A DNA stretch of 64,000 nucleotides from Ignavibacteriales bacterium (GCA_026390795.1 JAPLFG010000003.1:2418001-2482000); one strand, 5' to 3'; counted from the first letter of the stretch, positions 28,136 through 36,679 are shown. The notes: a model not told the origin generated them from the letters alone. Numbers and translations are program-made.

Positions 28136-28211
28136 AACACGGATTATCATGATTTTATATGATTTTCGCTGATCATAAAAAATCATAATCATCATAAAAG
28201 TTCTGCGTTCC
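28135..28211. repeat. Dispersed inverted repeat, GAACGC/ATCATAAAAAATCAT family, copy 2
   Basis: Starts at the sufD stop with GAACACGGATTATCATGATT and ends with TTCTGCGTTC (to 28210). The internal part reads GATCATAAAAAATCATAATC. It separates sufD from sufS, so transcription of sufS would have to read through it. Confidence 0.75.
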
Positions 28212-28226
28212 ATTAAAAGGTGAAAA

Positions 28227-29477
28227 GTGATAACTGCAATCCCGGAAGTAAAAAGAAAATTTGATGTTGAAGAAATTCGCGCTGATTTTCCAATCTTAAA
28301 AAGATTAGTAAATGGAAAACCTCTTGTCTATCTCGATAATGCAGCAACATCTCAAAAACCGCAAGCGGTCATCGACGCTCTAACACAATATTATACTTAT
28401 GATAACGCAAATATTCATCGCGGTCTTTACTTCTTAAGCGAACTTGCTACCGAGCAATACGAAACAACGCGGCTTAAAGTGAAAGAACTAATTAATGCAA
28501 TGAGCGTTTCGGAAATTGTATTTGTCCGGGGCGCTACAGAAGCTATTAATCTCGTAGCATCATCGCTTTGTAGAGCAAAACATTTTAAGGATGGTGATGA
28601 AGTCATAATTTCGAATATGGAACATCACTCCAATATTGTGCCTTGGCAGTTAATGGGCGGCAGAAAAAAGACAAATCTGAAAGTCATTCCTATTAACGAC
28701 GCCGGTGAACTGGATATGGAAACTTTCGAAAAAATGTTTAACGAAAAAACAAAGCTTGTCTCGGTAGTTCATATCTCCAATTCGCTTGGTACTGTTAATC
28801 CGGTAAAAAAAATAATTGAGATAGCACACTCGCACGGAGTGCCTGTTCTACTCGATGGAGCTCAGGCAATTCCTCATTACAAAATTGATGTGCAAGAATT
28901 AGATGCGGATTTTTATGTATTCTCCGGTCATAAGGTTTTTGGACCTACCGGCATTGGCATTCTCTACGGCAAAACAGAATTTTTAGAAATGATGCCTCCT
29001 TATCAAGGCGGCGGTGATATGATACGCACGGTTACGTTCGAAGAAACCACATTCGATGATATTCCAAGAAAATTTGAAGCTGGTACACCGAACATCGCCG
29101 GTGGAATCGGACTTGGTGCGGCGATCGATTACTTAAATCAATTTGACCGTCAAGATTTAATTGAGCACGAAAATTTTCTTCTCCAATATGGAACAGAACA
29201 ACTTTTGCAAATTCCAGGATTGCGAATTATAGGAACCGCTAAAGAAAAAGCATCTGTAATATCGTTTGTGATTGAAGGGATTCATCCATACGATATCGGG
29301 ACAATTATTGACACCGACGGAATTGCAATACGAACCGGACACCATTGCACTCAGCCGATAATGAAAAGATTTAACGTGCCGGCAACTGCGCGGGCATCGT
29401 TCGCGTTCTATAACACAAAAGAAGAAATTGAGAAGCTCGTTATGGGAATTCATAAAGTAAAAAAAATGTTTGCATAA
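28227..29477 (+). CDS. sufS: Cysteine desulfurase SufS
   Basis: A 416-residue PLP enzyme of the SufS (group II) class that takes sulfur from cysteine for cluster assembly. It starts with GTG 28227, preceded by AAAGGTG. It has [59 protein letters not shown], the PLP Lys236 in [17 protein letters not shown] and the persulfide Cys374 in [14 protein letters not shown]. Group II enzymes usually need a SufE or SufU partner, which I do not see in this window. It follows sufD with the repeat in between. Confidence 0.97.
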   Translation: MITAIPEVKRKFDVEEIRADFPILKRLVNGKPLVYLDNAATSQKPQAVIDALTQYYTYDNANIHRGLYFLSELATEQYETTRLKVKELINAMSVSEIVFVRGATEAINLVASSLCRAKHFKDGDEVIISNMEHHSNIVPWQLMGGRKKTNLKVIPINDAGELDMETFEKMFNEKTKLVSVVHISNSLGTVNPVKKIIEIAHSHGVPVLLDGAQAIPHYKIDVQELDADFYVFSGHKVFGPTGIGILYGKTEFLEMMPPYQGGGDMIRTVTFEETTFDDIPRKFEAGTPNIAGGIGLGAAIDYLNQFDRQDLIEHENFLLQYGTEQLLQIPGLRIIGTAKEKASVISFVIEGIHPYDIGTIIDTDGIAIRTGHHCTQPIMKRFNVPATARASFAFYNTKEEIEKLVMGIHKVKKMFA

Positions 29478-29501
29478 TAAAGAGAATTTTATTTTGAACT
29501 T

Positions 29502-29565
29502 TGAATCTTAGTGTCTTGGTGGCGGAAGTAATTTTAGCCACAAAGACACGTAGGCACAAAGAATA
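29502..29565. repeat. Dispersed inverted repeat, GCCACAAAGACAC family, copy 2
   Basis: Here the arms are in the opposite order to copy 1: CTTAGTGTCTTGGTGGCG on the left (about 29507-29524) and TTAGCCACAAAGACAC on the right (from 29534), followed by GTAGGCACAAAG. It lies in the sufS-SufT gap. Confidence 0.7.
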
Positions 29566-29588
29566 AACAAAAAGCGTTTGGAAAATTT

Positions 29589-29903
29589 ATGATAGACAAA
29601 GGAAAATTAGAACAAGCGGTTATTTCTGTGCTCAAAACATGTTTCGATCCCGAAATTCCGGTTGACATTTGGGAACTAGGATTGATCTACGGAATTAAAA
29701 TTGACGATGAAGGAAATATATATATTAAAATGACATTGACTTCTCCGGGTTGTCCGGTTGCCGGAAGTATGCCCGGCGATGTAAAAGAAAAAGTAAAGAG
29801 CGTTCATGGCGTCAAAGATGTTTATGTTGATCTGGTCTGGGAACCCGCATGGAGTTTTGACAAAATGACGGAAGAAGCAAAATTGGAATTAGGGTTTTTA
29901 TAA
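29589..29903 (+). CDS. SUF-associated MIP18/DUF59 protein (SufT-like)
   Basis: A 104-residue single MIP18-family (DUF59) domain: VLKTCFDPEIPVDIWELGLI with the DPE(I/V)PV motif, then LTSPGCPVAGSMPGDVKEKV with the conserved Cys, and a C-terminal VDLVWEPAWSFDKMTEEAK. Proteins of this type accompany SUF operons (SufT) and help Fe-S cluster maturation or transfer; a PaaD-like role is the alternative, but the context supports SUF. It is the fifth SUF gene in the run. Confidence 0.9.
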   Translation: MIDKGKLEQAVISVLKTCFDPEIPVDIWELGLIYGIKIDDEGNIYIKMTLTSPGCPVAGSMPGDVKEKVKSVHGVKDVYVDLVWEPAWSFDKMTEEAKLELGFL

Positions 29904-29909
29904 TTAATT

Positions 29910-29974
29910 CTGAGCGATGCGAAGAATCTCAATTTAAGTATTATGAGATATTTCGTCGCTTCGCTCCTCAATAT
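29910..29974. repeat. Dispersed inverted repeat, GTCATTGCGAG family, copy 1
   Basis: GAGCGATGCGAAGAATCTC on the left and an inverse arm with TTTCGTCGCTTCGCTCCTCA on the right, separated by about 20 bp. It is the partial copy of a family also present at 30561 and 34148. Confidence 0.6.
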
Positions 29975-29992
29975 TACAAGAAAGGCAGAAAC

Positions 29993-30529
29993 ATGTTTAA
30001 CATAAATCAGAAAGCACCAATTTACGACCCTGAAGCAGTTCAACCGATGCGTGATGAACTTCTTTATGTAGGATTTGAAGAAGCCACCACCCCGCAAAAA
30101 GTTGAAGAGTTAATTTCAAATCGTGACGACAAAGCTGTTTTCGTTTTTATAAATTCAGTTTGCGGATGCGCTGCAGGAAGCGCACGCCCCGCTGCAGCGC
30201 TTTCTCTTCAAAACGATATAATACCGGATCGACTTGTAACCGTATTCGCTGGACAAGACAGGGAAGCGGTAGATCATCTGAGAAATAAATATCTCTCAAA
30301 TATTCCGCCGTCATCGCCGTTTATGGCACTCTTTAAGAATGGAGAAGTTGTTTATACAATGCCGCGTCATCATATTGAAGGAAGAGATGCTGAGGATATT
30401 GCAAATGAATTGCAATCCATTTTTAATAAACAATGCAAAGCTCAAGGACCGTCAATTTCTCCCGATAAATATGCCGAGCTGGTTCATGCTGTAACATGCG
30501 GATCTAAAATACCGTTAAATAGAAATTAG
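29993..30529 (+). CDS. Bacilliredoxin (BrxA/BrxB, YphP family) with C-terminal extension
   Basis: A 178-residue thioredoxin-fold bacilliredoxin. The N-terminal YDPEAVQPMRDELLYVGFEE and the active site NSVCGCAAGSARP (Cys57-Gly-Cys59) are characteristic; the resolved SPFMALFKNGEVVYTMPRHH strand follows. Bacilliredoxins remove bacillithiol from S-bacillithiolated proteins. Compared with the usual length of about 140 residues, it has a C-terminal extension of about 35 residues with two more Cys (148, 169), in NKQCKAQG and AVTCGSK. It sits between SufT-like and Rrf2 genes, linking bacillithiol chemistry to Fe-S assembly, consistent with bshA at the left edge. Confidence 0.88.
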   Translation: MFNINQKAPIYDPEAVQPMRDELLYVGFEEATTPQKVEELISNRDDKAVFVFINSVCGCAAGSARPAAALSLQNDIIPDRLVTVFAGQDREAVDHLRNKYLSNIPPSSPFMALFKNGEVVYTMPRHHIEGRDAEDIANELQSIFNKQCKAQGPSISPDKYAELVHAVTCGSKIPLNRN

Positions 30530-30560
30530 AAGAGCATGAGAGTGATTGAAAAGATTGTAT

Positions 30561-30652
30561 GTCATCACGAGTTCCGATTTATCGGGACGAAGTGATCTCA
30601 TCTTTTTTTAGATTGCCTCGTTTCCCGACTTTGTCGGGATTCTCGCAATGAC
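30561..30652. repeat. Dispersed inverted repeat, GTCATTGCGAG family, copy 2
   Basis: About 92 bp with outer arms GTCATCACGAG and CTCGCAATGAC and inner hairpins CCGATTTATCGGG and CCCGACTTTGTCGGG. This is the most complete copy, and the double-hairpin layout is clear. Confidence 0.75.
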
Positions 30653-30672
30653 TTTCACTTAAAATAGTGAAA
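30653..30672 (+). promoter_or_regulatory. Palindrome before the Rrf2 gene, possible operator
   Basis: TTTCACT-taaaat-AGTGAAA, with a further AAGTGAAAA at about 30686-30694. It lies 25 bp before the regulator's ATG and could be its own binding site. The nearby repeat element makes chance similarity possible. Confidence 0.35.
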
Positions 30673-30697
30673 TGAATTTTTTATAAGTGAAAACAAT

Positions 30698-31183
30698 ATG
30701 AAATTCAGTGCGCAAGAAGAATATGGACTTAGATGTTTACTCCGGATAGCAAAATTTTATTCCGTTGAGAAATCTTTGACTATTCCGGAGATAAGCCGCG
30801 CGGAAGGAATCAGTGAACACAATGCTGGTAAAATTTTGCGCGTGCTTCGCATCGGCGGATTATTAGAAAGTTCGCGAGGACAAATCGGCGGTTACACATT
30901 AACACGTCCGCCTGATCAAATTTCCGTCGGCGATATTTTGAAAGTCCTCGGCGGCAGATTATTTGATGATGAATTCTGCAATACTCACACAGGAGCAATG
31001 GACATCTGCACAAACTCAATTGATTGTTCGGTACGCTCTCTCTGGAAAATGATACAAGATTCCGTTGATTCAATTGTTTCTAAAATGACTCTGAAAGATT
31101 TAATGGTAAGAGAAAATTTTATGTATGATGAACTCAGCGGCAATTCAAAAATAAAAGAAGAGCTGAAAGAAATTGAATCTTAG
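30698..31183 (+). CDS. Rrf2-family transcriptional regulator (IscR/SufR-like)
   Basis: A 161-residue Rrf2 protein with a winged-helix domain: FSAQEEYGLRCLLRIAKFYS, TIPEISRAEGISEHNAGKIL (recognition helix) and GLLESSRGQIGGYTL. The effector region has three Cys at about residues 98-116 (FCNTH, DICTNSIDC), the spacing used by Rrf2 members to hold an Fe-S cluster. This and the location at the end of the suf gene run suggest that it senses cluster or redox state and controls suf. It starts 168 bp after the bacilliredoxin stop, and a possible operator (30653) lies in front of it. Confidence 0.88.
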   Translation: MKFSAQEEYGLRCLLRIAKFYSVEKSLTIPEISRAEGISEHNAGKILRVLRIGGLLESSRGQIGGYTLTRPPDQISVGDILKVLGGRLFDDEFCNTHTGAMDICTNSIDCSVRSLWKMIQDSVDSIVSKMTLKDLMVRENFMYDELSGNSKIKEELKEIES

Positions 31184-31311
31184 TGATTAGTCATTGGTGG
31201 TTAGTGATTGGTATCAAATAACCAACCACAAACAACTAAACACCGATTTTCTGCTTTGCAATGAACGATTCATTTATTTATTTTGTTCACCGGCTAAAAC
31301 AAGAATTACCA

Positions 31312-31653
31312 ATGACTAAAAAAAGAATTTTTTTGCTTATCCTAGCAAGCACTATAATTGCAGCTGCTTCATCTTTTACCGGCTGTAGTTGTAACTGCGG
31401 TAATAACGGCAATGACGAAAGTTTTGTAAAAGGCTACATAACTGTTGTTGGCAATGAGCCGTTCACTAAACTTGCAGTTAAAACCGACGATGATATGATT
31501 TACATTCTACAGTGCAGTAAAGAATTGAAAGAGGAACTGTGGAAGAAGCAAGGGAGTTTTTACTATATCATTTATAGTAGTCTCCAGAAAGAAGAAGGAG
31601 ATTCAACTATCACTGTTGAAAAAATTATTCCGTTAACTAAAGATGATAAATAA
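31312..31653 (+). CDS. Small putative lipoprotein
   Basis: A 113-residue protein from ATG 31312, which gives a compact signal peptide (KKRIFLLILASTIIAAASSF) ending in a lipobox-like FTGC, so the Cys would be lipidated; a start 17 codons upstream would place a charged stretch before it. The mature part is small: CSCNCGNNGND, then a beta-rich region (VKGYITVVGNEPFTKLAVKT, MIYILQCSKELKEELWKKQG). No family is recognised. It is followed 17 bp later by the M30-like protease and may be cotranscribed. Confidence 0.6.
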   Translation: MTKKRIFLLILASTIIAAASSFTGCSCNCGNNGNDESFVKGYITVVGNEPFTKLAVKTDDDMIYILQCSKELKEELWKKQGSFYYIIYSSLQKEEGDSTITVEKIIPLTKDDK

Positions 31654-31670
31654 TCTAAAGCGTGGGAAAC

Positions 31671-34010
31671 ATGAAATCATTTAAAATATATTTACCCATC
31701 CTGTTTTTTGTTTTTACAATCTCTTTTGCTCAGACCAAATTGAATATGCAGAAGGTTGATGAATCTGCTCTTTCTAACGGAGAAAGTTATCCAGTTGATG
31801 CGCGGGAATCAAATGAAGCTTTTGATAAAGCGAACGGGATTGATTACGCTAAGCTTGGCCAGCCGATTCAGACAAATCTTAAAAAAGTTGCATGGAACTT
31901 TACTGTTGGTAGTATTAAAAGCTGGATTGTAAGCGATCGTAGACCAGGTACTTCTACTCCTTTTTATCCAATTCCCACAACATGCCGCGCAGCTTCTGTT
32001 GGTTCTAATTGTTATATCTTTGTTGCGGACTCTGTTTGGGGCACACGCGTTACTCAAACTGCTGTTGATCAAATTAGGATTGCATTTGATTCACAAAATG
32101 CGGTACCTAATTCTAATAAAGGAATTTTTCAAACCGACAAAGAAACTTATGGTGATCCACCCGATGTTGATCACGACACTAAGATCATTATACTGATTTT
32201 TGATATTTTAGATAGTTACAGTGTAACACACACGGGTGGTTATACTGTCGGCTATTTTCATCCAATAAATGAGTATTCCAAATTGCAATACTCAAATAGT
32301 AATGAAGCCGAAATGTTTTTCCTTGATGCCAATCCACTTGATATATCAAATTCAAGCGGATTAATAACCGGGCTAAGTACACTCGCTCACGAATTTCAGC
32401 ACATGATTCAATACAATTACCATGGAATGTTAACAGCAGCTCAACAAGAAACATTTTTTGATGAGGGATGTTCCCTTGTAGCGGAAGTAATTAATGGATA
32501 TCCTCTGTACAGCCAATCATCTTATTATAATATAAGCACGAACAGATATATGTTAGGCTGGAATCCAAATAATGATGCAACAGATGTAATAAAAGATTAT
32601 TCTCGCGCCGCACGTTTTTTCCTATACCTGAAAGAACAATTTGGTGTCGGTGTACTTAAATCTTTTACACAATCCACAAGAACAGGTATTAATGCGCTTA
32701 ATATAGATGCTCTTCCAGCTGTACCTACTTCAAGAAGATTTAGTGATATTGTGGTTGATTGGTGGATTGCGAATTTTCTTAATGATAGAAACGTAGATAC
32801 CAAATGGGGTTACATTTATCCGAATGTACCGAAAGTTCCAGCAACCACTATGAATGCAGATCCAAATGTTACATATAAAAGCGATGCCGTTTATAAATTG
32901 GGAGCTGAATATATCTCTTATATATCAGGAAATAATTTAACGGCAAATTTTAATACTAATGGTAAAACCGCATTACAATTAAGAGCGATTGAAACCGGTC
33001 CGGCTGGAAAGAAAGTTTCGGTTGTCACTCCGGGAAGCAATTTTACCGAACCAAACTTTGGTACAGACTATACAAATGTAACTTTCCTTGTTTGCCATAA
33101 CGATAATAATGATGCTGTCCTAAATCCTAATTCGATACCATTCGCCTACTCCTATACTTCATCCGGTACTAATGAAAACAAGCCGACGGAAATCGCTTAT
33201 GATAATACCGAGCCTACTGGTATTTGGAATTGGCCAGCAGGTGATTCAGTTGCTGTTGTGTTTGACGGTATTCCCGGTACAAAACTGGACTCAATAAGAG
33301 TTGCTTTAAGAACATTAAGCTCAATAAACGGTGGAGTTTGGCGTAAAGCTACTTCCGGTTCCGCTTTATTCGGAAAACAATTAGCTGTACCGATAACTGC
33401 AACTGGTAAAACCTATGTATCCGGCACTTATCCACCTCAATGGACGAACTGGGTAAAAGTGGATTTGCGAAACTACAATATAGATGCTAGCACATCCTTT
33501 GTCGTTTCATTCGTACTTGAAGGCACATATCAAATTGGTGTCGCAACAGGTCCGAATAGAATTATGAATACATATCAACCTTCATCAAATAGCCTAACCT
33601 ATACTACCAATAATGATGTTAGAAAATGGTATAATTTTACTGTTGATGATACCAACCCTCAAGATTCGCTTATTGTTTATTTAATCCGTGCATACGTTAG
33701 TTTGCCGACAGGAGTAAAAGACGTTATTGAGTTAATGCCGTCATCTTTCAAACTTGCTCAGAATTATCCTAATCCATTTAATCCTAGTACCGTAATAAGT
33801 TATCAGCTGCCGGTTAGCGGGCAAGTTTCATTAAAAGTGTATGATATGCTTGGAAGAGAAGTAGCAACTCTTGTAAACGAATTCCAGCAAGCAGGAAATC
33901 ATAATTCTCAATTCTCAATTTCCAATTCGCAATTATCCAGCGGGATTTATTTCTACACAATCAGATCCGGTAATTTTGTTGAGACAAAAAAGATGGTGCT
34001 GATGAAATAA
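31671..34010 (+). CDS. Secreted M30-like zinc metallopeptidase with T9SS sorting domain
   Basis: A 779-residue exported protein from ATG 31671 with a signal peptide (SFKIYLPILFFVFTISFAQ). The catalytic zinc motif is HEFQH (His240-Glu241-x-x-His244), with a downstream FFDEG at about 262-266 giving the third ligand, as in M30 (hyicolysin-like) peptidases. The C-terminal 90 residues are a Por/T9SS type A sorting domain: FKLAQNYPNPFNPSTVISYQ, VYDMLGREVATLVNE and SSGIYFYTI...KKMVLMK. It is expected to be carried across the outer membrane by T9SS and held at the surface. The sorting domain includes an unusual NSQFSISNSQ stretch coded by a simple repeat. Confidence 0.86.
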   Translation: MKSFKIYLPILFFVFTISFAQTKLNMQKVDESALSNGESYPVDARESNEAFDKANGIDYAKLGQPIQTNLKKVAWNFTVGSIKSWIVSDRRPGTSTPFYPIPTTCRAASVGSNCYIFVADSVWGTRVTQTAVDQIRIAFDSQNAVPNSNKGIFQTDKETYGDPPDVDHDTKIIILIFDILDSYSVTHTGGYTVGYFHPINEYSKLQYSNSNEAEMFFLDANPLDISNSSGLITGLSTLAHEFQHMIQYNYHGMLTAAQQETFFDEGCSLVAEVINGYPLYSQSSYYNISTNRYMLGWNPNNDATDVIKDYSRAARFFLYLKEQFGVGVLKSFTQSTRTGINALNIDALPAVPTSRRFSDIVVDWWIANFLNDRNVDTKWGYIYPNVPKVPATTMNADPNVTYKSDAVYKLGAEYISYISGNNLTANFNTNGKTALQLRAIETGPAGKKVSVVTPGSNFTEPNFGTDYTNVTFLVCHNDNNDAVLNPNSIPFAYSYTSSGTNENKPTEIAYDNTEPTGIWNWPAGDSVAVVFDGIPGTKLDSIRVALRTLSSINGGVWRKATSGSALFGKQLAVPITATGKTYVSGTYPPQWTNWVKVDLRNYNIDASTSFVVSFVLEGTYQIGVATGPNRIMNTYQPSSNSLTYTTNNDVRKWYNFTVDDTNPQDSLIVYLIRAYVSLPTGVKDVIELMPSSFKLAQNYPNPFNPSTVISYQLPVSGQVSLKVYDMLGREVATLVNEFQQAGNHNSQFSISNSQLSSGIYFYTIRSGNFVETKKMVLMK

Positions 34011-34082
34011 TGTAAAACGTAAAACGTGAAAAGTATAAACGTGAGACGCAAAAACGTGAAATGAAAGTTGTTGATAAAATAA

Positions 34083-34112
34083 AAAACCCGATTCTACGAA
34101 CCGGGTTTTTTT
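34083..34112 (+). terminator. Rho-independent terminator after the peptidase gene
   Basis: AAAACCCG and CGGGTTTTTT arms with a short loop, followed by T residues, 73 bp after the stop codon. Confidence 0.8.
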
Positions 34113-34147
34113 GTTTTTAAAGAACTCTGAAATATTACTTCACAGCG

Positions 34148-34205
34148 GTCATTGCGAGGAATGTTCCGAAGGAATCCCTTCGGGAAAATGACGAAGCAAT
34201 CTCAA
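34148..34205. repeat. Dispersed repeat, GTCATTGCGAG family, copy 3
   Basis: GTCATTGCGAGGAATGTTCC with an inner hairpin CCGAAGGAATCCCTTCGG, then GACGAAGCAATCTC. It fills part of the 301 bp gap between the peptidase terminator and the reverse-strand DHS-like gene; the remainder (34206-34311) shows no gene. Confidence 0.65.
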
Positions 34206-34311
34206 TTTGGATTCAAAAAGCAAGTTTTAGTTTGCTTCTCCCGCCTTTGGCGTGATCGCAAAGACAATCATCTTTATTTTCAAAAATTTTTATCTATAAA
34301 TGAGAAAATGT

Positions 34312-35349
34312 TTATACTTTTTCTTTTGAGTAGATTGTACTCAATTCTTTCGGAACTCTATTTTTCCATGAACCTTTATGGTAAGCATAGCCGGCAATTA
34401 GCGGCATAGCAAGTGTAGCTTCCGAATAAACCATTTGCTCGTAAGTCGTTTCAACTTTACCCCATGAACTTGCTTCTTTTAATGTTGACGAAGAGAGAGC
34501 GCCGTCGCGTACATCAGCAACTGTAATTTGAACTGCGTATTTATGCATTGATGCATCTTCTTCAAGAAGTTCTGCTGCAACAACAATATCCTGCGTAAAG
34601 TTTTTAGGAACTCCTCCGCCTATCATAAAAATTCCGGTTTCTTTATTATGCAGTTTAATTTGAGTCAGTTCAAGAAAATCTTTTCCGGAATCAATTGAAA
34701 CATGACTTTCGGGATTTTTTACCTGGTGCATAACAATTCCGAATCCGGCAGAGCAATCGGAAAACGCCGGAACGAAGATTGGAACGTTCTTCTTGTATGC
34801 GGCATAGATTACGCTGTCATCAACTTTCGGTCCGCCGTTCTCATCAAGATATTTGCCGAATTGTCTTAATAATTCCCGCGATGAATACGGTCTATGCTCG
34901 AGTGAATCGAAAATTTTTGCGGTTGTCTCATCACAGATACGCAGTTCGTCTTCATCAATAAATGTATCGTAAATTCTGTCTATATGAAGATCGCGCATAA
35001 CATTATCATCAACAAAAGGAGTTCCGATATAATGCTTGAATCCGAGCGCTTCAAAAAAGTCCTGATCAACCATCACAGCACCGGTTGATACAATTGCGTC
35101 TACCATATTGTTATTAACAAGATCGAAAACTACTTTCTTCAAACCGGCGCTGAATAAACTTCCGGCGAGAGTTAGAATAACGGCACATTCTTTATCTTTA
35201 AGCATCATATCGTAAATTTTTGCGGCACGGCTAAGATCGCGCGCGCTGAAAGCCATCTTTTCCATTGAATCAACCAGCTTAACAACATTGTGCTCTTTTA
35301 TATCGATATGCTGAATAGTTTCTTTCAAAAAATCTTTCTTTGCTGCCAT
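34312..35349 (-). CDS. Deoxyhypusine synthase-like protein
   Basis: A 345-residue protein of the deoxyhypusine synthase family. The NAD-binding regions VILTLAGSLFSAGLK, DAIVSTGAVMVDQDFFEALG and MIGGGVPKNFTQDI are present, and the active-site Lys of the family is retained as Lys298 in SSTLKEASSWGKVETTYEQ. In eukaryotes and archaea the enzyme attaches a spermidine-derived aminobutyl group to eIF5A; bacteria have EF-P instead, so a bacterial homologue is expected to act on another substrate (for example homospermidine formation). It is divergent from rplM and cotranscribed, if at all, with the epimerase upstream (90 bp gap). Confidence 0.82.
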   Translation of the reverse strand: MAAKKDFLKETIQHIDIKEHNVVKLVDSMEKMAFSARDLSRAAKIYDMMLKDKECAVILTLAGSLFSAGLKKVVFDLVNNNMVDAIVSTGAVMVDQDFFEALGFKHYIGTPFVDDNVMRDLHIDRIYDTFIDEDELRICDETTAKIFDSLEHRPYSSRELLRQFGKYLDENGGPKVDDSVIYAAYKKNVPIFVPAFSDCSAGFGIVMHQVKNPESHVSIDSGKDFLELTQIKLHNKETGIFMIGGGVPKNFTQDIVVAAELLEEDASMHKYAVQITVADVRDGALSSSTLKEASSWGKVETTYEQMVYSEATLAMPLIAGYAYHKGSWKNRVPKELSTIYSKEKV

Positions 35350-35438
35350 TTTATTTTCCTTTGATAATTAATTTTTCTGTTTGCAAATATAAATACTTCT
35401 TATGAAAAAGCTATCAGCTTTCGGCTGTCAGCTTTCAG

Positions 35439-36476
35439 CTAAAAGAATTTTTTTGCGAGCGAAAGTATTCCTTGTTTCCACGGAACGCGGTGACTGATAC
35501 CGGATTGATTTTTAAATGATTCAAGATTTTCCAGATACCATTTGTAATTTCTAACCAAAGCGTTTTTATTAGAATACTTGGGAGAGAATCCCAAAATTTT
35601 TTCTGCTTTCTCAATTGAAACAAATGAATCTTTAGAAGCGGTTTCATAAACCCATTTGTAAAGCGGAGAAAGTTTCAATGCTTCAAGAAATCTTAGAGTG
35701 AATATTATCGGTGATGCCGGAAGACCGATAATTTTTTTACCGAAGCCTGCATAATCAAGAACAGCTTGATAATCTTCTTTCATGGTTGTGAATTCTTTAG
35801 CACCGATATTGAATGTATCATTCACAATTTCTTTCGGCAGAGTAATACAACTGTAAATTGCATCGCACAAATCATCAACATCAAGAAGCTGGTATCTGTT
35901 GTTGCCACTGCCGATCATAGGAAAATTCTTACCGTCTTTTGCCCAGTCGTAAAAAAGCGCAAACACTCCAAGCCGCTCCGGACCGATAAATGATTTCGGT
36001 CTAATCACAGGCAAACACATATTTTTATTACGGAATTCAAGACAAAGATTTTCAGCTTCTATTTTTGCTTTGCCGTACGGACCGACACCATCAAGTTTAT
36101 CAGTTTCATAAAGAGGATGATGATCGGGGATACCATAAACCGCTGTAGATGAAATGTGTATGAAGCGGTCGATCTTTTTCATAAATCCTTCGTGAAGAAG
36201 AATACGGGTTCCTTTTACATCAGTAGAATAAATTTCTTCGGGAGTATATAGTGGAAGAGCTGCTGCTGTATGAATAACAACATCAACTCCTTTCATAGCA
36301 TTTTCTACAACAACGTGATTACGGATATCTCCATTAATAATTTTGATCTTGTCTTTCATATCCGGGTAATCAAAATCTGCAATGTCCAAAGAAATTACAT
36401 CATGATTTCTCTCAACTAGATAACGGATCAAATTAATTCCAAGAAATCCAGCTCCGCCTGTTACAAGTATTTTCAT
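35439..36476 (-). CDS. NAD-dependent epimerase/dehydratase (extended SDR)
   Basis: A 345-residue sugar-nucleotide or sterol-type extended SDR. It has the NAD-binding [39 protein letters not shown], then [10 protein letters not shown] as the Lys part of the active site; the residue before the usual Tyr-x3-Lys reads PYGKAK, so Tyr and Lys are both present. The C-terminal part ([15 protein letters not shown]) has a long helical tail as in isoprenoid- or sugar-acting members. The substrate is not predictable. It is convergent in direction with its DHS-like neighbour and divergent from rplM. Confidence 0.82.
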   Translation of the reverse strand: MKILVTGGAGFLGINLIRYLVERNHDVISLDIADFDYPDMKDKIKIINGDIRNHVVVENAMKGVDVVIHTAAALPLYTPEEIYSTDVKGTRILLHEGFMKKIDRFIHISSTAVYGIPDHHPLYETDKLDGVGPYGKAKIEAENLCLEFRNKNMCLPVIRPKSFIGPERLGVFALFYDWAKDGKNFPMIGSGNNRYQLLDVDDLCDAIYSCITLPKEIVNDTFNIGAKEFTTMKEDYQAVLDYAGFGKKIIGLPASPIIFTLRFLEALKLSPLYKWVYETASKDSFVSIEKAEKILGFSPKYSNKNALVRNYKWYLENLESFKNQSGISHRVPWKQGILSLAKKFF

Positions 36477-36609
36477 TCAGTTCCACAAAGTTGCGGCAAA
36501 TTTAGTCAAATTCCGGTTATAGTTGTACATTTCACTCAACCACGGCTAATAATATGGGAATTAATGCTTTCTGACTTAAAAATGGGGTAAAATTTAAAAT
36601 TGCTGTTTC

Positions 36610-36640
36610 TTGACATTCTAACTCTATAGAAATATATTTA
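36610..36640 (+). promoter_or_regulatory. Putative promoter of rplM-rpsI
   Basis: TTG at 36610-36612, 20 bp gap, TATATTTA at 36633-36640 (one mismatch to TAnnTTTG). The predicted start near 36647 leaves a 33 nt leader and excludes translation from an in-frame TTG at 36647. Confidence 0.5.
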
Positions 36641-36679
36641 CACCCTTTGAAAAATAGCATTTTGTTTCTGGAGGATGTT

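Noticed and set aside
19354-34205. CRISPR array
   Set aside because: The repeats are few, imperfect, inverted and scattered between genes, with no regular spacers and no cas genes.
36647-36679. Earlier TTG start for rplM
   Set aside because: It coincides with the predicted start of transcription and lacks a Shine-Dalgarno, while TTG 36680 has GGAGG 5 bp upstream.
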